Source: Christiangramia aestuarii (lineage in GTDB: Bacteria > Bacteroidota > Bacteroidia > Flavobacteriales > Flavobacteriaceae). Taken from it: DNA of 64,000 nucleotides. The notes beneath the pieces are model-generated. The model searched no databases and was not told the DNA's origin. It saw only the letters and a program-made list of their open reading frames with translations. Of this stretch, positions 53,623 through 62,812 are shown in pieces; positions within the stretch are counted from its first letter, which is position 1; the number at the start of each line of letters is the position of its first letter. Position numbers and translations under genes: made by a program. The DNA lies in NCBI RefSeq assembly GCF_009735585.1, contig NZ_VJVW01000004.1, forward strand, positions 434,001 to 498,000, in the 5' to 3' direction.

Positions 53623-54891
53623 TTAGGTTTCGGCTTTCAGCTTGGCTACCTGGTCCTTGAATACCTCTTCCATAACAGCGATCGTACCTCCGAACAAACT
53701 GGAATTAGAGCCCAGGTTAGACAGTTCTATCTGTGTCTTTTCCTTAAGCTGCATCATGCAATAAGTGTTGGTAGATTGCTGAATAGGTGTGGTGATAAAT
53801 TGTTTTGCCTGCGCGATCTCGCTTTCCAGGATTATAAGTTCAGGGTTGAAGATCTGTATAAGGATGGCGATACCCTTGCCCAGGCTAATGCCGATATCAG
53901 ATAAAAGGTTGATCGCAAACTGGTCGCCTTTATTGGCTGCCTGAATGATCACCCTTGGATCCATTTTTTCAAAATCTTCTCCTGTAAGGTCGTTCAGGAT
54001 AGAGGTCTGGCCCTTTTCAAGACCTTCCTTTGCTTTTCTTACCAGGGCAAGGCCAGAAGCTTCGGTCTCAAGACAACCTCTCTTTCCGCAGTGGCAAAGC
54101 AAACCATCTTCTACCATAGGGATATGACCAAATTCGCCGGCAAAACCGGAGTGGCCCGTATGCATTTTGCCACCCATGATTATTCCCAGGCCAATTCCCC
54201 AGTCCATGGAGATCACCAGTACGTTTTCCTTGTCCTTGGCCTTCCCGAACCTGTATTCGGCGAGGCAGGCACTTTTAGAGTCATTCAGAATTACGACCGG
54301 TTTTTTGAACCGCTTTTCAAATTTTTCCTGAAGGGATTCCGGTTCCTGCTCTGTAAGATAATAGGTAAAGTTCTTTCCTTCGGTGGTTGATACCAGGCCA
54401 GGCATGCTGATCCCGATACCCAGGAGTTTATCCACATCTATGCCTGAAGTTTGTATGAACTCATCTGCTTTTTCATATAGGAAATCAACGATATTCGATT
54501 TCGGGGAAATTTCTGTTTCTATGGTTTCCTCGGTAATTATGGAATGATTGTTATCTGTGATGGCGATCTTGATCTTAAATCGCTTGATATGTATGCTTAG
54601 TACAAAAAAGGATTGCTCTTTGAGGCCATAAAGATCGGGTTTCCTACCGCCTTCAGATTTTCCCTGGCCGGCCTTTACCACGATACCTTTGTCCATTAAG
54701 GTGTTTATCAGGGACATGGAGGTGGGCAGGCTAATATTGAATTTTGAGCATATTTCGGCATTGGAAGTGCTTCCGTTAAGAAAAAGATATTTTACGATCT
54801 TTATCTTTTGCAGATACCTTTTCCTGTCGACATTACTAATGTCTTTAAGGACATCCTTGGTTATGAGGAAATCGTTTAAGTTTTTAGTCAT
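53623..54891 (-). CDS. ROK-family transcriptional repressor (NagC/Mlc-like)
   Basis: 422 residues. An N-terminal winged helix (about 22-85, SNAEICSKFNISLPTSMSLINTLMDKG) is followed by a ROK sugar-sensing domain with the zinc motif CHCGKRGCLE intact, unlike the kinase at 31375. Binds GlcNAc-derived ligands in related proteins and releases DNA. First gene of the - strand unit with NagB-PIG-L and the amidase, and divergent from nagX. Likely regulator of this region. Confidence 0.9.
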   Translation of the reverse strand: MTKNLNDFLITKDVLKDISNVDRKRYLQKIKIVKYLFLNGSTSNAEICSKFNISLPTSMSLINTLMDKGIVVKAGQGKSEGGRKPDLYGLKEQSFFVLSIHIKRFKIKIAITDNNHSIITEETIETEISPKSNIVDFLYEKADEFIQTSGIDVDKLLGIGISMPGLVSTTEGKNFTYYLTEQEPESLQEKFEKRFKKPVVILNDSKSACLAEYRFGKAKDKENVLVISMDWGIGLGIIMGGKMHTGHSGFAGEFGHIPMVEDGLLCHCGKRGCLETEASGLALVRKAKEGLEKGQTSILNDLTGEDFEKMDPRVIIQAANKGDQFAINLLSDIGISLGKGIAILIQIFNPELIILESEIAQAKQFITTPIQQSTNTYCMMQLKEKTQIELSNLGSNSSLFGGTIAVMEEVFKDQVAKLKAET

Positions 54892-55104
54892 AAGATTAGT
54901 TGAGAGTTTTATAAATCAGCTCAAAATACTTTCAAATATTTAAATCTCCCAAAGCAATAATTAAAATTATAAAAAAAGGTCTCAATTAAAAAGCAATTAA
55001 TTAAAAATTTTATTTAAGATAATTAAGTTAGTAAAAAAATATACTTTTATATAGTTATTTATTGGTTTATTCATGGAATGAATTAATTGATTTTACTTGG
55101 AAAA
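54892..55104. promoter_or_regulatory. AT-rich divergent control region between the ROK repressor and nagX
   Basis: 213 bp of very AT-rich sequence between divergent starts, with AATTAATT-type palindromic words around 54990-55010. The position and the nearby repressor make it a likely operator region. No confident promoter hexamers are visible. Confidence 0.35.
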
Positions 55105-56250
55105 ATGAATGCTCTTATGCCGGAACCTACATTAGAAAAGCAGCGATACCTTGCCCTGGACGTATTAAGGGGTCTAACGATTGCGCTTATGATCCTGGTG
55201 AACACGCCGGGTAGCTGGTCTACTATATATGCACCTTTTAAACATGCCGCCTGGCACGGGTTCACTATCACAGACCTTGTTTTTCCTACCTTTTTGTTCG
55301 TGGTGGGGAACGCTGCCAGCTTTAGTTTACGTAAATATGAGCACGGGTCTGATTCCGGATTTTTAAAGAAGGTCCTTAAACGAAGCCTCATCATTTTCGT
55401 GATTGGTCTTCTTTTGAACGCATTTCCATTCGTGACACGTGAGGCAGGGGAGCTGGTTCTAAAGGATTTTTCAAATCTCAGGATCATGGGCGTTCTGCAA
55501 AGGATCGCCCTGTGCTATTTGTTTGGATCTATCCTCCTGCATTATCTTAGAACAAAGCAAATAGTCATCCTGAGTGTCTTGATCCTTCTGGCATACTGGG
55601 GCATTATGTGGTATTTTGGAACCCACCCAGGTCCATATAGCCTGGAACACAATGCGGCATTAAAGTTCGATTTGCTTATTTTTCGTCCGGAAAACCTGTG
55701 GAGAGGTTTTGGGATGGCCTTTGATCCCGAGGGGTTATTAAGTACTCTGCCGGCAATAATCAATGTTATCGCGGGTTATATTGCAGGGAAGTTCATTCAG
55801 AGATCGGGAAATAATTTTACCACGGTTTGGAAATTGGCCGTAGCGGGTGTGATTTTATTGATCGTGGCCATGCTGTGGTCACCCTATTTCCCAATAAATA
55901 AAGGTATCTGGACCAGTACGTTCGTACTTTACAGCACCGGTTGGGACCTGTTGTTACTTGGTTTGCTTATCATGGTTATCGAGATCTTCAACCTGAAAAA
56001 ATGGACCTACTTCTTCCAGGCCTTTGGCAGGAACCCCCTGTTCATTTTTATAATGTCTGGAGTGGTTGTAATGCTAATGGCAGTGATCTATATTGGTGGT
56101 GAATCTTTAAAATTGTGGTTGTACCAGAATCTTTATCTCAGCTGGTTAACTGATTATAATGCCTCATTGGCTTTTGCCATTAGTTATATGTTACTGATGT
56201 GGCTGCTGGGATACCTGCTGGACAGGAAAAAGATCTATATAAAAGTTTAA
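55105..56250 (+). CDS. nagX: NagX-like membrane protein (DUF5009/COG4299 family)
   Basis: 381 residues from the ATG at 55105; an in-frame TTG at 55087 is less likely. About 10 membrane helices, with the conserved start KQRYLALDVLRGLTIALMIL and WHGFTITDLVFPTFLFVVG. Related to the heparan-glucosaminide N-acetyltransferase family. NagX genes accompany GlcNAc catabolism in several phyla. As I recall, a protein of this type (MurT of Tannerella forsythia) was proposed as a MurNAc transporter. It starts a unit with the GH3 gene 14 bp downstream. Confidence 0.8.
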   Translation: MNALMPEPTLEKQRYLALDVLRGLTIALMILVNTPGSWSTIYAPFKHAAWHGFTITDLVFPTFLFVVGNAASFSLRKYEHGSDSGFLKKVLKRSLIIFVIGLLLNAFPFVTREAGELVLKDFSNLRIMGVLQRIALCYLFGSILLHYLRTKQIVILSVLILLAYWGIMWYFGTHPGPYSLEHNAALKFDLLIFRPENLWRGFGMAFDPEGLLSTLPAIINVIAGYIAGKFIQRSGNNFTTVWKLAVAGVILLIVAMLWSPYFPINKGIWTSTFVLYSTGWDLLLLGLLIMVIEIFNLKKWTYFFQAFGRNPLFIFIMSGVVVMLMAVIYIGGESLKLWLYQNLYLSWLTDYNASLAFAISYMLLMWLLGYLLDRKKIYIKV

Positions 56251-56264
56251 GAATTGAAATTGAA

Positions 56265-59216
56265 ATGAGTTTAAACAAAAACCTACTCCTACTTATCTGC
56301 GGAACGATCCTGGGATTCAACCTTAGTGCCCAGGAATCAAAAATTAATAGCCCGGAATTCCTGAAATATGAAAACAGTAAGTGGGTAGATTCAATCATGG
56401 CTACACTTACCCCTGAAGAGCGAATCGCCCAGTTATTTATGATCCCGGCTTTTTCGAATAAGGATGAAGCCCATAAACAGGAGATCCTGGAGCAGATCGA
56501 AAAATATAAAATAGGCGGACTCATTTTTATGCAGGGAGATCCCAAAACCCAGCTCAAATTAATGAACGATTACCAGCTGGCTTCAGAAGTCCCGCTCATA
56601 GGTGCCATAGATGCCGAATGGGGCTTGGGGATGAGACTGGATAATTCCATTAGCTTTCCTTATCAGATGGCATTAGGCGCCATCCAGGGGGAAGAGCTTC
56701 TTTACGAGATGGGAGTCGAGATCGCGAAACAGATTAAGCGCAGTGGCCTGCACGTGAATTTCGGGCCGGTAGTAGATGTAAATAATAATCCGCAGAACCC
56801 GGTGATCAATTACCGGAGTTTTGGCGAGGACAAGCAGAATGTTGCCAGGAAAGGAATTGCTTATATGAAAGGGATGCAAAGCCAGAATCTCCTGGCCACA
56901 GCCAAACATTTTCCGGGACATGGCGATACAGATACAGACTCTCATTATGCCCTTCCGCAGATTAACCACCCTTTTGAAAGGCTGGATGACCTTGAGATGT
57001 ATCCCTTTAAAGAACTTATCAATGCCGGTATAGGCGGCGTGATGGTTGCCCACCTGGATATTCCGGCACTGGATTCTACGGGTGCGCCTTCAACCCTTTC
57101 TAAACCTATCATTACGGGTATACTTAAGGAAAAACTGGGCTTTAAAGGACTTATCGTCACCGATGCCATGAACATGAAAGGGGTGGCTGAAGGTAATGAA
57201 CCAGGGGAAGTAGACATGAAAGCGGTGCTGGCCGGGAACGACCTGCTGGAATTTTCTGATGATATTCCAAAGGCAATTGCCGAAATTCAGAAAGCCATCA
57301 GGAACGGCTTGATCAGCCAGGCCGAGATCGATGCGCGCTGCCGGAAGATACTCGCTGTAAAACAATGGGTGGGACTGGATAAATATGAACCGATCCCGGT
57401 GAAAAATATCGAGGAAGAGGTGAACAGTCCTGAAGCGCAATGGCTCAACCGAAGGCTGGTAGAGGCTTCCCTCACCTTGCTGAAAAATGAGCATTCAATT
57501 TTGCCGCTACAAAACCTGGATACCTTAAAAATAGCTTCGGTTTCTATTGGGGCTTCAAAGACCACAGATTTTCAGAAAAGCCTAAACCTCTATACCAGGG
57601 TTAAGAACTTTCAGCTGGAACGGGATGCAACAGCTTCAGAAATAGAGGAGCTAAATGAAAAATTGAAAGATTATAACCTGGTGGTACTGGCGTTGCATGA
57701 TTTCAGCATCAGGCCAAGGAACCAGATCGATCTTTCGCCGGTGGTGCAGAAGTTTATTTCAGAAAGGGCCCAAATGAAAAACAATATTTTCAGCCTGTTC
57801 AAGAATCCTTACGTGATAAACAGCCTTGAAAATATTGAAAATTCAGAGGTACTTATCGAAGCTTACCAGGATTCCGAGCTGACTCAGGAACTGGCGGCGC
57901 AGCTTATTTTTGGCGGGATTGGAGCTTCCGGTAAATTACCCGTAAGTATTGGTGATAAGTTCTCGGCGGGCGACGGACTCGATTTAAAGGGAGGGCTGCG
58001 TTTTAAATATACCGCACCAGGAGATGCCGGGATGGATGCCAAAAAACTGGGCAGCGCGATAGATTCCCTTATGCAGCAGGCGATGAGTGCCAAAGCAACC
58101 CCGGGTGGAGTGGTGCTGGTCGCAAGAGATAAAAAAGTTGTCTTTCACAAGGCTTATGGGCTACATAAATACAGCGATACTATCCCGGTGGAAAAAACAG
58201 ATCTTTACGACCTGGCTTCGGTAAGCAAGATCTCCTCGGCCCTGCCAGCGATCATGAAGCTCTACGATGAAGGCCGCTTTGACCTGCAGGCGGGAATCGA
58301 CGATTACCTGCCCTATTTTAAAAATTCGAACAAGGCCGGCATTCCCTTCAGGCAGATATTTGCCCACCAGGCACGCTTTAAGCCCTGGATTCCCTACTGG
58401 AAAAATACCCTGAGAAATAATGGCAGTTATAAGTGGAATACCTTTAAAAAAGATTCCTCTTCCAGGTATCCGGTTAGGATCAGTAATGACCTTTGGCTGC
58501 ACAGGAACTACCAGAAAAAGATCTACAGGGCAATTAAAAAATCTCCCTTAGAACAGGAGGCAAAATATAAATACTCAGGTCTGGTTTTCTATTTGCTGCC
58601 CGGGATAGTGGAAGAGATTACCGGTGAAGATTATGTAAATTATTTGGACAGGAACTTTTACAATAAACTTGGAGCAACCACGCTTACTTACAATCCATCC
58701 AAAAAGTTCGAACTGGAAAGGATAGTACCAACCGAAAGTGATTTTAATTTCAGGCATGAGGAGATACACGGCAATGTTCACGATGAGGGCGCGATCATGA
58801 TGGGCGGAGTTTCAGCAAATGCCGGGCTTTTCGCCAATGCCAACGACCTGGCCAAACTTATGCAGATGTATCTTGACATGGGTGAATATGGCGGGCAAAG
58901 ATATATCGAAGCCTCCACTTTGAAGGAATTTACCAGGACCCAGTTTCCTGAAAATGATAACCATCGTGCCCTGGCCTTTGATAAACCATACCTGGAATAC
59001 AGGGGCGAGGATAGCAATACAGCCCGGGATGCCAGTTCAGAGAGTTTTGGCCACACCGGTTTCACAGGTACCATGGTCTGGATGGATCCGCAGGAAGATC
59101 TTTTGTATATTTTCCTGTCTAACCGTGTGCTGCCTACCCGGGATAATACCCGGCTGTATAAACTGAACACCCGCACGCAAATTCAGCAGGCTATCTACGA
59201 TTCCATAGAAAATTAA
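56265..59216 (+). CDS. GH3 beta-N-acetylglucosaminidase fused to a serine beta-lactamase-like hydrolase (NagZ-AmiE type)
   Basis: 983 residues from the ATG at 56265, chosen because it gives a signal peptide (MSLNKNLLLLICG to about SAQ); the frame is open 66 bp further up inside nagX. GH3 domain about 40-395: KHFPGHGDTD (214-223) and the catalytic Asp300 in VTDAMNMKG. A GH3 C-terminal-like part spans about 400-590. The serine hydrolase domain (about 600-983) has SVSK (Ser652, Lys655), YSG (Tyr770) and HTG (930-932), the three class C/AmiE-like motifs. Probably removes GlcNAc and then cleaves MurNAc-L-Ala on muropeptides in the periplasm. Confidence 0.9.
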   Translation: MSLNKNLLLLICGTILGFNLSAQESKINSPEFLKYENSKWVDSIMATLTPEERIAQLFMIPAFSNKDEAHKQEILEQIEKYKIGGLIFMQGDPKTQLKLMNDYQLASEVPLIGAIDAEWGLGMRLDNSISFPYQMALGAIQGEELLYEMGVEIAKQIKRSGLHVNFGPVVDVNNNPQNPVINYRSFGEDKQNVARKGIAYMKGMQSQNLLATAKHFPGHGDTDTDSHYALPQINHPFERLDDLEMYPFKELINAGIGGVMVAHLDIPALDSTGAPSTLSKPIITGILKEKLGFKGLIVTDAMNMKGVAEGNEPGEVDMKAVLAGNDLLEFSDDIPKAIAEIQKAIRNGLISQAEIDARCRKILAVKQWVGLDKYEPIPVKNIEEEVNSPEAQWLNRRLVEASLTLLKNEHSILPLQNLDTLKIASVSIGASKTTDFQKSLNLYTRVKNFQLERDATASEIEELNEKLKDYNLVVLALHDFSIRPRNQIDLSPVVQKFISERAQMKNNIFSLFKNPYVINSLENIENSEVLIEAYQDSELTQELAAQLIFGGIGASGKLPVSIGDKFSAGDGLDLKGGLRFKYTAPGDAGMDAKKLGSAIDSLMQQAMSAKATPGGVVLVARDKKVVFHKAYGLHKYSDTIPVEKTDLYDLASVSKISSALPAIMKLYDEGRFDLQAGIDDYLPYFKNSNKAGIPFRQIFAHQARFKPWIPYWKNTLRNNGSYKWNTFKKDSSSRYPVRISNDLWLHRNYQKKIYRAIKKSPLEQEAKYKYSGLVFYLLPGIVEEITGEDYVNYLDRNFYNKLGATTLTYNPSKKFELERIVPTESDFNFRHEEIHGNVHDEGAIMMGGVSANAGLFANANDLAKLMQMYLDMGEYGGQRYIEASTLKEFTRTQFPENDNHRALAFDKPYLEYRGEDSNTARDASSESFGHTGFTGTMVWMDPQEDLLYIFLSNRVLPTRDNTRLYKLNTRTQIQQAIYDSIEN

Positions 59217-59262
59217 TAATCCCTTTGAGAATTCTTCTTCCGGAATGATAGAGGTTTAAAAC

Positions 59263-59292
59263 TTGCGCAAAAGACGATAAATTCTATATTTG
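59263..59292 (+). promoter_or_regulatory. Promoter of the outer membrane receptor gene
   Basis: TTG at 59263-59265, a 19-bp spacer, then TATATTTG at 59285-59292: a full Bacteroidota promoter, 33 bp before the ATG at 59326. Confidence 0.7.
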
Positions 59293-59325
59293 TTAAGCTT
59301 TTGCCCAAATTTGACCTAACCATTC

Positions 59326-61746
59326 ATGAAATTAACAAAGTTCACCCCCCTTATATTAGTGCTTTTTTCCTGTGCGCTACATTCCCAAAATAAGTTAAGC
59401 GGAAACATTCAGAACCAGAACAAGGAGCCGGTAGCCTATGCGAATGTCATCCTTTTAAGTGCCGAAGATTCTACCAGTGTCTATAAAGGAAGTATTTCTG
59501 AAGAGAACGGGGATTTCGTCATAGAGAATGTGCAGGATAGCAGTTATCTGCTGAAGGTGTCTTTCGTGGGGTACCAGGATGAGATCAAAAAGATAAAGGT
59601 AAAGGGAGATACAGACCTGAAAACCCTAATACTCCAGGAAAGTTCTGATGCCCTGGACGAGGTGGTGATCAATGCCAGAAAACCTGTGATAAGAAGGCAG
59701 GTGGACAGGCTGGTCTTCGACGTGGAAAATTCTACTCTTTCTACCGGAAATTCCTTTGAGATCCTGAAACGTACTCCCGGTGTGATCGTAAGCCAGGGAA
59801 ATTTACTCATCAAGAACAGGCCGGCCGAGGTTTATATTAACGACCGTAAGGTGTATTTGAACTCTCAGGAACTACAGCAATTACTGGAAGGCTTTTCCGC
59901 AGAGAACATCAAATCTGTTGAGGTGATCACTAACCCGCCGGCTAAATACGATGCAGAAGGCGGTGCGATCCTGAACATAGTGACTTCAAAGAACATCTCT
60001 ATTGGTTACAAGGGAAGTATCAATGCCTCCAACACCATAGCCGTGCTGCCAAAGTATAACATCGGGACCAGCCATTACTATAAGACCGATTGGCTGAACG
60101 TTTATGCAAGTTACAACTATAACCAGCGTGACCTCTATAAACAGGACGAATCTTTCGTAGAATATTACAGGCCTAACGGTGATGTAGATTCAAGGTGGTT
60201 TACAGATTTTGAAAGGACTACCGAAAGGGAATCCCATAGCCTGAATACCATCCTGGACTTCACTCTTAACGAGGCCAGCAGCCTTAGCCTGAGTGCGAAC
60301 ATGCTGTTCACCCCAAAATCTGATTCAGATCTGGGTGGACCTACCGAGATCTATAATGCTACGAATACGCTGGACTCTTTGTTTACCACAGACAGCCGCC
60401 TGGAAAACGAGACCGATAATATACTTTTAAGCGCTTCGTATAACACTGCTTTGGGTGAGAATGCCAGTCTTGCCGCGGTTGCCAATTACATCAACTATGA
60501 CGACCGGCAGACGCAGGACCTCATGACCCAATATTTCGATGCCCAGGGAAATCTTCTTAACGACAATTCATTCTTCACCATTGCCAACCAGAACAGTGAT
60601 ATTTTCACCGGGCAGGTAGATGTAAGCAGCCCGCTGGGCTCTACAGATTTTGAAACCGGGATGAAATACTCCGGCCTCAGATCTGATAGTGGCCAGGATT
60701 TCTTTGACCGGAATAATGATCTGAACGAATTTGACGCTAACCTTTCAGACCTGTTGAATTACCAGGAAGACATTTATGCGGTTTATGCCAGCCTTTCCAG
60801 AGACTGGGAAAAGATAAGCCTGAAGGCAGGTTTAAGAGGAGAGTATACCGATGTGCAGGGAGTTTCGGAATCTCTGGGACTGGTTAATTCCCAGGAATAT
60901 TTTGAGTTGTTCCCAACTTTTTATTTGAGCTATACACCCAGCGATGATCATTTCTTTAGCGCAGATTACAGCCGAAGGATCAACAGGCCGGGATTTGAAA
61001 GTCTTAATACCTACAGGTATTTCATCAATGAAAATAACTTCCAGGATGGGAACCCAGACCTGATGCCTTCAATTTCGAATACCATAAAATTCAGTTATGG
61101 GTACAGGAACATTTTATTCTTCGACCTTTATTGGGATAAGGTAGATAATGCCATCGGCACCCTGCCTTTTCAGGATAACCAGAACAGGAACCTTAGGTCT
61201 GCCAGCCTGAATATGGATTTCCAGCAGCAATTCAGCTTTGATGTCACCTATTATAATTATTTAAAAGACTGGTGGATGCTCTATGCGTATACCTCATTCT
61301 TTTTTATGCAGAATGACTTCCCAGCGCTGGAAAGCGGCGGACAAACCGTGACCAACGATGTGTTCAGCACATATTTTACCGCTTCTAATTTTCTAACCCT
61401 TTCAAAAGACAGGAGCTTTTCCGGGGATGTTGGCGTTACCTATGTGCCAAACTTCATTTCCGGTTCCTATCAGTTTGAAGAGGCTCAGTTCGGGTTAAAT
61501 ATAGGTTTAAGAAAGACCTTCTTCGATTCCAGGCTGGTGGCTACCCTGAACCTGGAGGACGCTTTCAACCAGATGAACATTCCGCTTAGATCACAATATC
61601 TTAATCAGAATAACGGGTATTTTGCCAGGCCAGAATCAAGAATGCTGAAGTTTGGACTTATCTATAAATTCGGGAATTTCAAGCTTAGTGATAACAAGCG
61701 GGCTATCGATGCCGAGGAGAGCCAGCGCTTAAAGTCTCAGAATTAA
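59326..61746 (+). CDS. Outer membrane beta-barrel protein, TonB-dependent receptor-like
   Basis: 806 residues. Signal peptide about 1-20. An N-terminal carboxypeptidase regulatory-like domain (about 22-108, SGNIQNQNKEPVAYANVILL) precedes a plug-like domain (LDEVVINARKPVIRRQVDRLVFDV; GNLLIKNRPAEVYIND) and a C-terminal barrel of the OMP_b-brl_3 type. No SusD partner, so it is not a classical glycan importer; it may take up metal chelates, peptides or have an export or adhesion role. Its own promoter suggests independent control from the GH3 gene. Confidence 0.88.
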   Translation: MKLTKFTPLILVLFSCALHSQNKLSGNIQNQNKEPVAYANVILLSAEDSTSVYKGSISEENGDFVIENVQDSSYLLKVSFVGYQDEIKKIKVKGDTDLKTLILQESSDALDEVVINARKPVIRRQVDRLVFDVENSTLSTGNSFEILKRTPGVIVSQGNLLIKNRPAEVYINDRKVYLNSQELQQLLEGFSAENIKSVEVITNPPAKYDAEGGAILNIVTSKNISIGYKGSINASNTIAVLPKYNIGTSHYYKTDWLNVYASYNYNQRDLYKQDESFVEYYRPNGDVDSRWFTDFERTTERESHSLNTILDFTLNEASSLSLSANMLFTPKSDSDLGGPTEIYNATNTLDSLFTTDSRLENETDNILLSASYNTALGENASLAAVANYINYDDRQTQDLMTQYFDAQGNLLNDNSFFTIANQNSDIFTGQVDVSSPLGSTDFETGMKYSGLRSDSGQDFFDRNNDLNEFDANLSDLLNYQEDIYAVYASLSRDWEKISLKAGLRGEYTDVQGVSESLGLVNSQEYFELFPTFYLSYTPSDDHFFSADYSRRINRPGFESLNTYRYFINENNFQDGNPDLMPSISNTIKFSYGYRNILFFDLYWDKVDNAIGTLPFQDNQNRNLRSASLNMDFQQQFSFDVTYYNYLKDWWMLYAYTSFFFMQNDFPALESGGQTVTNDVFSTYFTASNFLTLSKDRSFSGDVGVTYVPNFISGSYQFEEAQFGLNIGLRKTFFDSRLVATLNLEDAFNQMNIPLRSQYLNQNNGYFARPESRMLKFGLIYKFGNFKLSDNKRAIDAEESQRLKSQN

Positions 61747-61791
61747 ATTCATAGCTGGGAGAACTAATTTTCAGGCATAGGAATTATTTAG

Positions 61792-61799
61792 TAATTTTG
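61792..61799 (+). promoter_or_regulatory. Promoter -7 element for the dihydrouridine synthase gene
   Basis: TAATTTTG matches TAnnTTTG, 20 bp before the TTG start at 61820. The -33 half is not clear. Confidence 0.4.
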
Positions 61800-61819
61800 C
61801 GACCTGAAAAACAGAAGCT

Positions 61820-62812
61820 TTGGCAAAAATTGGAAATATAGATGTAGGAGACTTCCCGTTGCTGTTGGCACCGATGGAAGATGTGAGTGACCCGCCATTC
61901 CGCGCATTGTGCAAGGAGCAGGGAGCAGATGTGGTATATACAGAGTTTATCTCGTCAGAAGGGCTTATTCGCGACGCGGCGAAAAGCACCATGAAACTTG
62001 ATATTTACGAAAAGGAACGTCCGGTGGGCATACAGATCTTTGGTGCTAACCTGGAATCCATGCTGCAGTCTGTAGAGATCGTGGAAAAATCGGGACCAGA
62101 TATTATCGATATCAACTTTGGCTGCCCGGTGAAAAAAGTGGTTTCCAAAGGAGCAGGTGCCGGTATCCTTAAAGATATAGACCTTATGGTTTCTCTTACC
62201 GAAGCTATGGTGAAGCACACCAAGCTGCCTGTGACGGTAAAAACCAGGTTGGGCTGGGACCATGATTCCATTAAGATCGTTGAGGTAGCTGAAAGGCTTC
62301 AGGATGTTGGTTGCCAGGCAATTTCCATTCATGGTCGTACAAGAGCGCAAATGTATAAAGGTGAAGCCGACTGGGCTCCGATCGCCGAGGTGAAGAACAA
62401 TCCCCGCATGCATATTCCAGTTTTTGGAAATGGAGATGTAGACAGCCCGGAGCGTGCCATGGAAATGCGCGATAAATTTGGGCTGGATGGAGCTATGATA
62501 GGCCGTGCCAGTATAGGTTACCCGTGGTTCTTTAGGGAAGTGAAGCATTTCTTTAAGACCGGGGAACACCTTCCGCCTCCAAATATGAAAGAGCGTTTGG
62601 ATGCTGCCAGGAGACACCTGCAAATGGCGATCGACTGGAAGGGCGAGAAGCTGGGTGTTTTCGAAACCCGTCGTCATTATACCAATTATTTCAAAGGAAT
62701 CCCTCACTTTAAGGAATACCGAATGAAAATGGTGACCAGTGATGATTCAGCAGATGTATTCGCGGCATTCGACGAGGTAGAAAGAGAATTCGCAAATTAC
62801 GAATTCGCCTAG
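61820..62812 (+). CDS. dusB: tRNA-dihydrouridine synthase (DusB type)
   Basis: Reduces uridines in the D loop of tRNA with FMN and NADPH. 330 residues, starting with a TTG at 61820; AKIGNIDVGDFPLLLAPMEDVSDPPF follows at once, the conserved N-terminus, and the first in-frame ATG is inside that motif. Active-site Cys102 in FGCPVKKVVSKGAGAG, and FMN-phosphate binding FGNGDV and GAMIGRASIGYPWFF. The stop interleaves with the convergent permease stop (CTAG, 62809-62812). Confidence 0.95.
   Translation: MAKIGNIDVGDFPLLLAPMEDVSDPPFRALCKEQGADVVYTEFISSEGLIRDAAKSTMKLDIYEKERPVGIQIFGANLESMLQSVEIVEKSGPDIIDINFGCPVKKVVSKGAGAGILKDIDLMVSLTEAMVKHTKLPVTVKTRLGWDHDSIKIVEVAERLQDVGCQAISIHGRTRAQMYKGEADWAPIAEVKNNPRMHIPVFGNGDVDSPERAMEMRDKFGLDGAMIGRASIGYPWFFREVKHFFKTGEHLPPPNMKERLDAARRHLQMAIDWKGEKLGVFETRRHYTNYFKGIPHFKEYRMKMVTSDDSADVFAAFDEVEREFANYEFA

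Noticed and set aside
56199-56264. A longer start for the GH3-serine hydrolase gene
   Set aside because: It lies inside nagX and would hide the signal peptide that begins at 56265.
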